This document shows positions 8,468 to 21,697 of a stretch of DNA of 64,000 bases, piece after piece. The position numbers were made by a program, and so were the translations under genes. The notes under the pieces are model-generated. The model had not been told where the DNA came from. It worked only from the letters and a program-made list of their open reading frames with translations, and did not search any database. Positions within the stretch are counted from its first letter, which is position 1; each line of letters starts with the position of its first letter. The DNA comes from Micromonospora sp. R77 (GTDB lineage: Bacteria > Actinomycetota > Actinomycetes > Mycobacteriales > Micromonosporaceae): the NCBI RefSeq assembly GCF_022747945.1, contig NZ_JALDST010000001.1:1984001-2048000 (forward strand), written 5' to 3'.

Positions 8468-9301
8468 TCAGCGGGCCGAGGTGGTGGCCCGGACCCAGGG
8501 CAGGGCGAGCCGCTCCACCAGGGTGAGCGCGGCGTACAGCAAAATGCTCATCAGCGCGATCAGCACGATCGCCGCCCACGCCGTCGCGGTGTCCCCGATC
8601 CCGTTGTACTGGAGGATCTGGAAGCCCAGCCCCGGCTGGTCGGAATAGAACTCGCCGATCACCGCGCCGATCGCCGCCAGCGGCATGGCCACCTTCAACC
8701 CCACGAAGATCTGCGGCAGCGCCGCCGGGAAGCGCACCTTGCGGAACGACTGCCACCAGGAGGCGTTCAGCGACCGGGCCAGTTCGGCCAGGTCCGCCGG
8801 CGTGGTGGTCAGGCCGGTCGCGGTGGAGAGCACGATCGGGAAGAAGCAGAGCAGGAACACCATGGTCAGGATGGGCTTGTGCCCCCAGCCCACAGAGACC
8901 ACCAGCAGCGGTCCGAGGGCGATCTTGGGGACCGCGTTGACCGCCACCAGCAGGGGCGCGAACATCCGCTCGACCCGGCGGGACGCGGCCAGGGCCATCC
9001 CGATCAGCACCCCGGCGACCGCGGAGAGCGCGAAGCCGACCACGGTCATCAGCGTGGTGATCCCCAGCGCCGGCAACAGCACGTGCCGGGTCCCGGTCAA
9101 CGCCCGCCACACCGCCTGCGGCGGCGGCAGCGACGCCGGGTGGACCAGGTGCAGGCCCGAGGTGACCAGCCACCAGACGCCCACCGCGATCACCAGACCG
9201 AGCGCCGGCAGGCCCACCGCCGCCGGACGTACGCCGTCCCGGCGCGGGGGCGCGACGTCGGGTGCCGGGGCGCCGGCCACCGTCGGAGCCTGCTCCGCCA
9301 A
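8468..9301 (-). CDS. ABC importer permease (NMT1/ThiX/SsuC type)
   Basis: A 277-residue inner-membrane permease with six predicted membrane helices in a BPD_transp_1 domain. The cytoplasmic coupling loop reads ELARSLNASWWQSFRKVRFPAALPQIF, the EAA-type contact with the ATPase. It belongs to the family importing sulfonates, nitrate, taurine or thiamine precursors. TTG 9301 is preferred over GTG 9358 because AGGAGG lies directly before it, and the extra upstream codons would be built from two hairpins. It follows the binding-protein gene on the same strand, and the ATPase is divergent at 10721. The substrate is not set by sequence. Confidence 0.82.
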   Translation of the reverse strand: MAEQAPTVAGAPAPDVAPPRRDGVRPAAVGLPALGLVIAVGVWWLVTSGLHLVHPASLPPPQAVWRALTGTRHVLLPALGITTLMTVVGFALSAVAGVLIGMALAASRRVERMFAPLLVAVNAVPKIALGPLLVVSVGWGHKPILTMVFLLCFFPIVLSTATGLTTTPADLAELARSLNASWWQSFRKVRFPAALPQIFVGLKVAMPLAAIGAVIGEFYSDQPGLGFQILQYNGIGDTATAWAAIVLIALMSILLYAALTLVERLALPWVRATTSAR

Positions 9302-9345
9302 CGTGTCCTCCTCTGCTCCGGCCGGTCGACGACCGGCACGCGAAA

Positions 9346-9383
9346 GGGTGCGACCCACCGGGATCTCCCGGCGGGCCGCACCC
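9346..9383 (-). terminator. Intercistronic hairpin between binding protein and permease genes
   Basis: An outer stem GGGTGCG/CGCACCC (9346-9352 with 9377-9383) continues inward through CCC/GGG and CCGGG/CCCGG pairs to an ATCT loop. A second palindrome GCCGGTC-GAC-GACCGGC follows at 9321-9337. Likely role: partial termination or 3'-end stabilisation, giving more binding protein than permease, a usual arrangement in importers. Confidence 0.5.
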
Positions 9384-9403
9384 GGAGTCTCCGAGCCGAC
9401 CCG

Positions 9404-10435
9404 TCAGGCCTTCGGCGCGAGGTCGAAGTCGATGATCTGGTCGGGAGTGAAGTTCTGCTTGAGCGCGCCCGCGCCCTGGAGCAGGGCGATGCTCTTGGCG
9501 ACCCGGCCGCTGTCCAGGGTGCCCAGGGCGGTGCCGGAGTTGCTGGACCGGACGTACGCGGCCATCAGCTGGAGCTCGGCGGCCGCGGCGGCCGGGTTGG
9601 TGGCGTCGACGTTCTTCTTCAACATGTCCGCCGCCTCCTGCGGGTGCGCCAGCGCGTACTCCAGGCCCTTGAGCAGCGCGGCGGTGAAGCGCTTGACCGT
9701 GTCCGGCTTCTCCTTGGCCATCTTGGTCGAGGTGATCAGCGCGTTGCCGTAGAGGTCCTGCATCACGTTGCTGTAGGGCAGCACGACCGGCTTCTTCTTG
9801 GTCACCGCCTCGACGGTCGGCTGGCCCACCACGAACTGGCCGATGCCGTCGACCGCGCCGGAGGCCAGCGTGCCCATCAGGGTGGCCGGCTCGCCGTTGA
9901 CCCAGGTCACCTTGCTCGCGTCGATGCCGGCCAGCTTGGCGTACGTGGGGAAGAGGTTGCGCACGACGGAGGCGGGGGCGTCGGCGAGCTTCTTGCCCTC
10001 CAGGTCCTTCGGGGTGGCGATGTTCTTGCCCTCGACCGAGACGATCGCGGCCATGGTGCGCTGCTGGATCGCCGCCACCGCGACGAAGTCCTTGGCCTGG
10101 CCGTTGCCGAACTGGAGCAGCCCACCGGTGAGGTCGATCGGGCCGAAGTCGGCCTGCCCGCCCGTGATGGTCTGGATGACCGCGCCGGTGCCCTGGCCGG
10201 GCTTGATCTCCACGTCGAAACCGGCGTCGGAGAAGAACCCCTTCTCCTTCGCCACCCAGGCGTAGGAGTCGCGGCCGAAGTTGCCGAAGGACGTGAGGTA
10301 GGTCACCTTCTCCAGGGCGGCACCGTTCGGGCCCTTGGCGTCGTCGGACTTGTCCGAGCCGCCGCTGCACCCGGAGACCAGGGCGAGGGCGGTGGCCAGC
10401 GCGGCGGCGGCGACCGTACGGGTCAGCCTTCTCAT
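9404..10435 (-). CDS. ABC importer substrate-binding lipoprotein (NMT1/THI5-like)
   Basis: A 343-residue lipoprotein. The signal peptide MRRLTRTVAAAALATALALV ends in lipobox VSGC. The type-II binding fold of the NMT1/SsuA class follows, with the family segments YAWVAKEKGFFSDAGFDVEI, GQADFGPIDLTGGLLQ and a VTKKKPVVLPYSNVM strand near the C-lobe. Relatives bind sulfonates, nitrate, riboflavin or thiamine pyrimidine precursors. The thiamine operon lies 5 kb away, but no TPP riboswitch precedes this gene, so a thiamine-precursor role is only possible. ATG 10435 is used; an in-frame TTG just before it is an alternative. It is first in an operon with the permease. Confidence 0.85.
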   Translation of the reverse strand: MRRLTRTVAAAALATALALVSGCSGGSDKSDDAKGPNGAALEKVTYLTSFGNFGRDSYAWVAKEKGFFSDAGFDVEIKPGQGTGAVIQTITGGQADFGPIDLTGGLLQFGNGQAKDFVAVAAIQQRTMAAIVSVEGKNIATPKDLEGKKLADAPASVVRNLFPTYAKLAGIDASKVTWVNGEPATLMGTLASGAVDGIGQFVVGQPTVEAVTKKKPVVLPYSNVMQDLYGNALITSTKMAKEKPDTVKRFTAALLKGLEYALAHPQEAADMLKKNVDATNPAAAAAELQLMAAYVRSSNSGTALGTLDSGRVAKSIALLQGAGALKQNFTPDQIIDFDLAPKA

Positions 10436-10720
10436 CAAAGCACCATGTCCTTTCCGACCAGGTCGTCTTCGCCCGGACGGGTCGTGGGGCCGACGGTTAC
10501 GGCGCATGGGGGGAGCCGTCAGGACCGTCGTGAGGGGACTCTTTGCGGGCACAGCGTACGAGAAGGCTGGCGGAACGTGTCCGTGCGTATCGGTTGCGGA
10601 ACGGAAACGAAGTTGCGTGCCGGAAAGTGACAGCGGTCCACCCCGGACGGTGCTATAAGGATCCCCGGCGGCTACCCTGTGCCCGACTCGCGACGTCGAG
10701 CAGGAGGGAGGCCGGCGGAG
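10436..10720. other. Divergent promoter region of the split ABC importer
   Basis: These 285 bases separate the binding protein (minus) from the ATPase (plus). A TATAAG at 10654-10659 is the best -10 candidate for the rightward operon, with no good -35 at 17 bp. No riboswitch sequence was recognised. Nothing else can be supported. Confidence 0.35.
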
Positions 10721-11512
10721 ATGATCCGGCTGTCCGGCGTGTCCCGTACCTTCGAGGGGCGATCCGGCCGGGTGGAGGCCCTGCGCGGCATCGACCTCGA
10801 CGTCGCCGAGGGCGAGTTCGTCGCGGTCCTCGGCCGCTCCGGGTGCGGGAAGTCGACGCTCCTGCGAATGGTCGCCGGCCTGCTGCCGGTCACCGCCGGC
10901 GAGATCACCGTCGCCGGTACGCCGATCACGAAACCGCGCCGCGACATCGCCATGCTGTTCCAGCGCCCCGCCCTGCTGCCCTGGCGCTCGGTGCTGGACA
11001 ACGTCCTGCTGCCGGTCGAGATCTTCGGCTGGAGCCGGGCGGAACACCGGGACCGCGCCCGCGAACTGCTGGACCTCGCCGGCTTGGGCGGCTTCGAGAA
11101 GCGCCTGCCGCACGAGCTCTCCGGCGGCATGCAGCAGCGGGTGTCGCTCTGCCGTTCGCTCGTCGGCGAACCCCGGGTGATGCTGATGGACGAGCCCTTC
11201 TCCGCGCTGGACGCGCTCACCCGCGAGGAACTCTCCGGCGAACTCCAGCGGGTGCACATGGAGACGAAGGCCACCATCGTCTTCGTCACCCACTCGATCG
11301 ACGAGGCGGTACTGCTCGCCGACCGGGTGGTGGTGCTCAGCCCCCGTCCCGGCCGGATCCGCAAGGTGGTGCCGGTGGACATCCCCCGGCCCCGCACCCT
11401 CGGCCGCAACGCGCACCTCGCCGAGGTGGCCCGGGTCAGCGCCGACCTGCACGAACTGCTGATGGAACGGGACGCACCGGTGGACCTGCCCGCCGGGGCG
11501 GGAGGGCGGTGA
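10721..11512 (+). CDS. ABC importer ATPase (ThiZ/SsuB/TauB type)
   Basis: A 263-residue ATP-binding subunit. Walker A GRSGCGKST is near residue 41, Q-loop LFQRPALLPW near 84, signature LSGGMQQR near 135, Walker B VMLMDEPFSALD near 156 and the H-switch VTHSIDEAV near 190. These are hallmarks of the nitrate/sulfonate/taurine/thiamine-precursor importer ATPases. ATG 10721 is chosen over an upstream GTG because AGGAGGGAG (10702-10710) precedes it. It is divergent from its probable partners (binding protein 9404-10435, permease 8468-9301). Its stop overlaps the ribosome-binding region of the following F420-type oxidoreductase, so transport and enzyme are co-produced. Confidence 0.85.
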   Translation: MIRLSGVSRTFEGRSGRVEALRGIDLDVAEGEFVAVLGRSGCGKSTLLRMVAGLLPVTAGEITVAGTPITKPRRDIAMLFQRPALLPWRSVLDNVLLPVEIFGWSRAEHRDRARELLDLAGLGGFEKRLPHELSGGMQQRVSLCRSLVGEPRVMLMDEPFSALDALTREELSGELQRVHMETKATIVFVTHSIDEAVLLADRVVVLSPRPGRIRKVVPVDIPRPRTLGRNAHLAEVARVSADLHELLMERDAPVDLPAGAGGR

Positions 11513-11514
11513 CC

Positions 11515-12465
11515 ATGCGGGTGTCGGTCTTCACCGAGCCGCACCGCGGCGCGAGCTACGACGACCAGTTGCGCTTCGCCCGGCTGGCCGAGGACGCCGG
11601 CTACGAAGGGTTCTTCCGCGCCGACCACTACCGGTCGATGGGCGACGACCCGGGGCTGCCCGGCCCGACCGACGCCTGGCTCACCCTGGCCGCGCTGGCC
11701 CGGGAGACCTCCCGCATCCGGCTCGGCACCCTGGTCACCTCCGCCACCTTCCGGCTGCCCGGACCGCTCGCCGTGCAGGTCGCCCAGGTCGACCAGATGA
11801 GCGGCGGCCGGGTCGAGCTGGGCATCGGCGCCGGCTGGTACGAGCGGGAGCACACCGCGTACGGCATCCCCTTCCCCCCGGTGGGCGAACGGTTCGACCG
11901 GCTGGCCGAGCAGCTGGAGATCGTCACCGGGCTGTGGCGCACCCCGCCCGGCGAGACCTACAGCTTCACCGGCGACCACTACACCCTCGTCGATGCGCCC
12001 GCCCTGCCCAAGCCGGTGCAGCAGCCCGGCCCGCCCGTGATCGTCGGCGGCCGAGGTCCCAAGCGCACCCCCGAGCTGGCCGCCCGGTACGCCGACGAGT
12101 TCAACATGCCGTTCAAGAGCATCACCGAGACCGCCGCCGCGTACGAGCGGGTGCGGGAGGCCAGCGACCGGGTCGACCGGCCCGGCTCCGGGCGGGCACC
12201 GCTGGTGCTCTCCGCCGGGATCGTGGTGGCGGTCGGGCGTACCGACGCGGAGGCGCAGCGCCGGGCCGCGCCGCTGCACGTCAAGAGCGCCCTGCCGCCG
12301 GAGGACCCGGTGGTCGGCTCCCCCGCGCAGCTCGTCGACCGGCTCGGCGAGTTCGCCGCGATCGGTGCCACCCGGGTCCACCTGCGCCTGATCGACTTCG
12401 ACGACCTCGACCACCTGGAGCTCATCGCCGCCGAGGTGCTCCCCCAGCTGGACGGTGCCCGATGA
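11515..12465 (+). CDS. F420-dependent luciferase-like (LLM class) oxidoreductase
   Basis: A 316-residue TIM-barrel flavin/F420 oxidoreductase of the luciferase-like monooxygenase family. Visible hallmarks are the N-terminal VSVFTEP strand, a DHY motif near residue 35, RLGTLVTSATFRLPGPLA near 75 and the GGRVELGIGAGWYEREH segment near 105, typical of F420-binding members. Use of F420 rather than FMN is inferred from the host group and these motifs. ATG 11515 is three bases past the ATPase stop, with GGAGG at 11501-11505. The stop overlaps the cupin ATG (ATGA). Its place in an importer operon suggests it acts on the imported compound, but the substrate is unknown. Confidence 0.82.
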   Translation: MRVSVFTEPHRGASYDDQLRFARLAEDAGYEGFFRADHYRSMGDDPGLPGPTDAWLTLAALARETSRIRLGTLVTSATFRLPGPLAVQVAQVDQMSGGRVELGIGAGWYEREHTAYGIPFPPVGERFDRLAEQLEIVTGLWRTPPGETYSFTGDHYTLVDAPALPKPVQQPGPPVIVGGRGPKRTPELAARYADEFNMPFKSITETAAAYERVREASDRVDRPGSGRAPLVLSAGIVVAVGRTDAEAQRRAAPLHVKSALPPEDPVVGSPAQLVDRLGEFAAIGATRVHLRLIDFDDLDHLELIAAEVLPQLDGAR

Positions 12466-12770
12466 CCGACGTGTCCGACGAACCCGAACTCGGCCCGGTC
12501 GGGCAGGAGATCGTCTTCGAGAACGATCGCGTCCGGGTCTGGCACATCCGCCTGGCGCCGGGCGAGCGGCAGCCGCTGCACCGGCACGACCACCCATACC
12601 TGGTGGTGGCGATCGAGGGCGCGAAGAACGTGGTGCAGACCGTCGACGGCACCCGGATCGACGCCGACGAACCGACCGGCGGGGTCGTCTACCGCGACCC
12701 GGGGGCCGTGCACATGCTCACCAACGTCGGCGACACCACCTATCTGGCACGCCTGGTCGAGCTGAAGTAG
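12462..12770 (+). CDS. Small cupin-domain protein
   Basis: A 102-residue single-domain cupin. The metal-binding motif is near residue 45: RQPLHRHDHPYLVVAIEG contains the H-x-H pattern followed by a glutamate. The second cupin motif is weaker (GAVHMLTNVG, His about 85). Small cupins of this kind bind or degrade small molecules or stabilise reactive products. Its ATG overlaps the F420-oxidoreductase stop by four bases, so it is last in the ATPase-oxidoreductase-cupin operon and probably acts in the same pathway. Function not assigned beyond fold. Confidence 0.75.
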   Translation: MTDVSDEPELGPVGQEIVFENDRVRVWHIRLAPGERQPLHRHDHPYLVVAIEGAKNVVQTVDGTRIDADEPTGGVVYRDPGAVHMLTNVGDTTYLARLVELK

Positions 12771-12833
12771 CCACGCCGACGGCAGGTCGCCGCGCCGCGC
12801 TGTGCCAAGGTGGCGATCGCGCGCACCGGGCCG

Positions 12834-12839
12834 TAACGT
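12834..12839 (+). promoter_or_regulatory. Likely -10 element of a leaderless transcript
   Basis: TAACGT ends exactly seven bases before the ATG at 12847 and no Shine-Dalgarno sequence is present, the geometry of a leaderless mRNA. The same spacing occurs at 25167. The -35 (TGGCGA at 12811, 17-bp spacer) is weak. Confidence 0.4.
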
Positions 12840-12846
12840 GCCCGAC

Positions 12847-15583
12847 ATGGCCTTTCGGACGTGGGGCAGACTGCTGCTCACGGCGCTCGGGGTGAGCGTG
12901 CTGGCCGGGGCCGGCCAGCTCGGCATCGCGTACGGCTTCGGCATCGTGCGCCTGGGTGGCACCTTCACCGACGGTACGGTCAACCGGTGGCCCGCCCAGC
13001 TCGTCTGGGTCGGCTGGTTCGCGGCGATCGCCGCGGTGGCCGGCGCCGTCCTCACCGAACGACTGGCCCGCCGGGACGGCTTCCCCGGCGGCACCACCGA
13101 GCAGCTCTCCGTCGCCGGGGCCGCCGCACTCGGCGCGACCGTGGTCGCGCCGCTCTGCATGCAGCCGGCCCGGGCCGCCGAACTGAACTCCGTCGACCCG
13201 GTGTGGGCCGTCGGCATCTGCGCCGTCCTCGGCGCGGTGGTCGGTGCCGGTGCCGCGCTCGCCGTGCTGCTGCGCCCCCCGCTGGGCTGGAACATCGCCA
13301 TGACGGTCGGCGTCGTCTGGCTGCTCGCGCTGGTCTCGGTGGCACCGTCGATCGCCTCGACCGGCCCGCTGCCGACTGTACGGCTCGGGGTCCTCGAACC
13401 CTCCTGGCTGGACGCGGCCACCGCCCAGCGCCTGGCCGTGCTGATCCTGCCCACGGTGGCCCTGCTGGCCGGCGCGGCGATCGGCGCGCTGGCCCGCCGG
13501 TGGGAGCAGCCCCCACTGGTCGGCGGCGCCGCCGGTGCGGCCGGCCCGGTCCTGGTGGCGTTCGCCTACCTGGCCGCCGGGCCGGGTGACCCGGCCGACC
13601 GCTACCAGCTCGCGCCCTACTACGGCGCCCTGATCGCGGTCGCCACCGGCGCGCTGGGCTCGACGGCCGCCACCCTGCTGCGCCGGCCGGTCGGCGCCCC
13701 CGGCCACCGCGGCGATCGCACCGAGCGAGATCCTCCAGCCGCTGCCGGGCGAGACCGGCGAGCCGGCGCACCCGACCGGCGACGGATCCACACCCGACGC
13801 CACCGGCGCGGCGGCCGGGCCCGTCGACCTCTTCGCCACCGGGCGGGACGACGCGGCGTCGCCCAGCCCGGCGCACTGGGACTGGCCGGCCCCGCCGGCA
13901 GCAACCCGGCACCGGTCCCCGCCGGCCTGCCGCCGGCCCGGCGCACCTCCGCCATCGACGTGCTCGCCGGACCGCCGGCCCGGACGCCCGACACCGGCAC
14001 CGGCACCGGCGACCGGACACCGTCCACTCCGCCGGCGGCCACCGTCGCGCAGCCCACCACCCCGAGCCAGCCGACCGCTCCGACCCAGTCCACCCAGCCC
14101 GCCGACCCGGCGGCGCAGCCGGCCCCGGCGACGCCGGCTGACCGCACCACCCCGGCGGCGAAGCAGCAGGTCACGGCCGGGACGCCGGTCACGCCCGCCG
14201 CCCCGGTGGACGCGACCACGGCAGCGGCGGTGGACGCGACCACGGCAGCCCCGGCCGGGGAAGACACGCCCGCCCCGACCGCCGCTGCGAGCACGACGAG
14301 GCCCACCCCGGCAGTCACCCCGAGCCCGACGTCGAACGGCCCCGCCGACGCGGGCACCGGAACCTCCGCGACGCGCGGCCCGCCGACAGCCCGTCCGCCA
14401 CGACCGGCCCCGACGTCGGGCCGGGGCAGCCCGAGCAGCCGACGCCGGGCACCGCCGCCCCGACCGGCCGCGCCAAGCGGACCCGGAAGCCGCGCACCCC
14501 CGCCGCACCGCCCGTACCCGCGGGAACCGCCGGGCCGGCCGCCCCGACCCCGGCCGACTCCCCGACGACGACCGGGACCGCGCCGGCGTCGACCACGACC
14601 GGGACCGCGCCGGAGGCTGCCGACTCCACCCCGGACCAGGCACCCGCGACCCCCGGTACGGACGACCCGACGACCGGCGCCCCGCCGACCGGCCCGGCCG
14701 ACGCGGTGGGCGGCACCGCGACCCGCCGTCCGCGCCGCGCCGCGGCCCGCCGTACCGCCGCCGAGCCGGCAACCCCCGCCCCCGACCCGGACGACACGGC
14801 GACCGCCGCCGGTCCGGACGCCCCGTCGGACGGCGACCCGAAGACCGGCGGGACCGAGGCCGCGCCGACCGCCGGCACTCCGGCCGGCCCGTCGCCCCGC
14901 CCCCGCATCCCGATCTTCGAGGCGGACCGCCCCGGCGACGTCCGGCCGGCCTGGCCCATCCCCCCGACGCCGGCCTGGCCGGTCACCCCGCGCGCCGGCG
15001 GTGGTACGCCGGACCCGGCGCCGGACGGCACCGGCGGACGTACGCCGCTGGAGCCCGCGCCCCGACCCCGGCACCGGGCCCTGCCCGACCTGAGCCGGGC
15101 CGCCAGGACGCCTTCGGCTCCGCCCGGCGGACCGACACCGCCACCCCGGACGGGGACCCCGCGACGGACGACGCTGCGACGCCGGGCGGCTTTCCTGCGC
15201 GGGCCGCCGCCCCGGACGGGGGCCGCGTGCGGGCCGACGACCCGACGGGCCGCACCCCGGACGACGGTGCCTCGACCCGGCGCACCGACGACCGGGCGAC
15301 CGGTGCCGACGGCGCGACGTCGGACGCGACGGACCGGTCGACCACCGAGGGCGGCGACGCAGCCACCGGCGGGAAGTCACGGCTGCGGCGGGGCCTGTTC
15401 CGGCGCAACCGGGCGAAGGGCGGCGAGGAGAACGTCGCCGACCGGGCCGGCCGCGAGCCGGAAGCGGTGCCGGCGCACGACGAGGAGTACGTCGACTGGG
15501 TCACCGGCCTGGCCCGGCCCGCCCAGGACACCGAGCCGGCCGAGGGTCGTACGCTGCGGACCGGCCGCCACCACCGCGACTGA
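12847..15583 (+). pseudogene. Membrane protein with long Pro/Ala/Thr-rich tail, broken by four apparent frameshifts
   Basis: The N-terminal 280 residues are intact, with about seven hydrophobic helices (first LLLTALGVSVLAGAGQLGIAY). Then the coding frame moves. An extra C in the run 13697-13701 is followed by a missing C at 13890-13893, a missing base somewhere in 14290-14370, and a missing C at 15060-15063. Following those changes gives one Pro/Ala/Thr-rich chain with sensible codon bias, ending AHDEEYVDWVTGLARPAQD and stopping at 15583. Between the shifts each single frame turns Arg-rich, as out-of-frame GC-rich DNA does. I do not recognise the family. Either the gene is decaying or, more likely, the base sequence has errors in C runs. 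It begins leaderless and is convergent with thiC. Confidence 0.6.
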
Positions 15584-15619
15584 CGGTCGACCGGCCGACC
15601 TGGGCGGGGCCACGATCGT

Positions 15620-15651
15620 GGGTGGGGCCGACCCGCCGGCCGCCCCCACCC
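15620..15651. terminator. Hairpin between convergent genes
   Basis: GGGTGGGG (15620-15627) pairs with CCCCACCC (15644-15651) in the 75-base gap between the broken membrane gene and the end of thiC. CCACGATCGTGG just before it is a second palindrome. Confidence 0.4.
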
Positions 15652-15658
15652 GCGCGGC

Positions 15659-20774
<5,116 letters not shown>

Positions 20775-20781
<7 letters not shown>

Positions 20782-21399
20782 GTCAGCGCCCCGAGCAGCT
20801 CGGCGGTGGCCCGGCCCGGATCGGCGGCCCCGGAGACCGCCCCGACCACCGCCACCCCGTACGCCCCGGCGGCGCGCAGCGCCGGCACCGCCGCCGCGGT
20901 GACCCCGCCGATGGCGATCACCGGTACGGCCACCGCTTCGGCGACCGCCCGCACCCCGGCGGCGCCGATCGGCGTGGGCAGGCCGGTCTTGGTGCCGGTG
21001 GGGTGGCAGGCCGACCCCGAGATAGCTGGCCCCGCCGGTGACCGCCGCGGCGGCGGCACCCGGGTCCCGGGCGGTGACGCCGAGCACGGCACCGGAGCCG
21101 AGCACCCGACGGGCGGCCGGCACCGGCAGGTCCTCCGCGCCGACGTGCCCGCCCGCCGCGCCCACCGCGAGCGCCACGTGCAACCGGTCGTTGACCAGGC
21201 ACGCCGCCCCGTACGGCCGGCACAGCGCCAGCACCCGCCGGGCCAGCTCGTACGCCTCGCGGTCGGTGGCGTCGTCCTCGACCCGGACCTGGACGACCAG
21301 CTCGGCGCGGGCCACCGGCAGGACGGCGCGCAGCACGGTGAGCGGGTGCCGCCCCGGCCGGGTGTCGGTGATCAGATGCAGTCGTCCCAGGGACGGCAC
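20775..21399 (-). pseudogene. thiE: Thiamine-phosphate synthase ThiE, broken by one apparent frameshift
   Basis: This is the first gene after the TPP riboswitch. From GTG 21399 (GGGAGGAG seven bases upstream) it reads RLHLITDTRPG, VQVRVED, CLVNDRLHVALAVGA, GHVGAEDLP and ASYLGVG. The frame then breaks at about 21008-21013, where two bases appear to be missing (or one is extra). The other frame continues CHPTGTKTGLPTPIGA, the diphosphate loop, to AIGGV and GVAVVGAV, stopping at 20775. ThiE proteins have GVGP before this loop, which favours loss of two Cs of a CCC triplet. If real, the second ThiE-like gene of the operon would have to substitute. Confidence 0.87.
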
Positions 21400-21407
21400 G
21401 GCAACAC

Positions 21408-21497
21408 TCCTCCCTGCGCCGGCATTACCCGGATCAGGTTCGACGGTCGGGGGCTCCAGCCCCCCTCTCAGCCCGGTGCACCGGGCTCCCGTGGGTC
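21408..21497 (-). promoter_or_regulatory. TPP (THI-box) riboswitch
   Basis: On the minus strand, immediately before thiE, the conserved core occurs in order: CACGGGAGC, GGGCTGAGAGG, a GGGGGCT/AGCCCCC stem, GACCGTCGAACCTGATC, then CGGGTAATGCCGGCGCAGGGAGGAG (split here as core plus Shine-Dalgarno). CUGAGA and ACCUGAUC are the pyrimidine-binding and J-region signatures of the thiamine pyrophosphate class. The 3' end overlaps the GGGAGGAG ribosome-binding site, so control is probably at translation initiation of thiE and, through overlaps, the whole operon. Confidence 0.95.
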
Positions 21498-21509
21498 ACT
21501 TGCGGCCAT

Positions 21510-21538
21510 ACCGTACGACGCGCCGGGCGTCGGCGGAA
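21510..21538 (-). promoter_or_regulatory. Candidate promoter of the thiamine operon
   Basis: TTCCGC (21533-21538) and TACGGT (21510-21515) are separated by 17 bases on the minus strand. The start would fall just ahead of the riboswitch. The -10 fits TAnnnT; the -35 is poor. Confidence 0.35.
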
Positions 21539-21650
21539 GAGTCGGTGACGTTTTTCCCATTCACCGTCCGGAGTGGAGACCGGGACAGTGGGTGACCGCA
21601 GCCGCACGCCATGCTGTCCGGATGCCCTCGTCCGCCCGGGCCGGAGAAAG

Positions 21651-21686
21651 CCCTGCCCCGGCACCGTCGAGCGGGCCGGGGCAGGG
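21651..21686 (-). terminator. Terminator after the aldo/keto reductase gene
   Basis: A perfect 12-bp stem CCCTGCCCCGGC/GCCGGGGCAGGG (21651-21662 with 21675-21686) lies 11 bases past the stop, followed on the minus strand by CTTTCTCC. Confidence 0.65.
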
Positions 21687-21697
21687 ACGAGCCGGGA

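Noticed and set aside
9302..9358. Longer N-terminus for the ABC permease from GTG 9358
   Set aside because: It lacks a ribosome-binding site and would be encoded by two hairpins, whereas TTG 9301 has AGGAGG directly before it.
10572..10595. ECF sigma promoter GGAAC-N16-GTT
   Set aside because: Spacing and flanks do not match a defined ECF class, and such short patterns are expected by chance.
10436..10720. TPP riboswitch before the NMT1/THI5-like binding protein
   Set aside because: The CUGAGA and ACCUGAUC core motifs are absent on both strands.
21008..21013. Programmed ribosomal frameshift in thiE
   Set aside because: No slippery heptamer or downstream pseudoknot stands out, and the same indel type occurs in unrelated genes.
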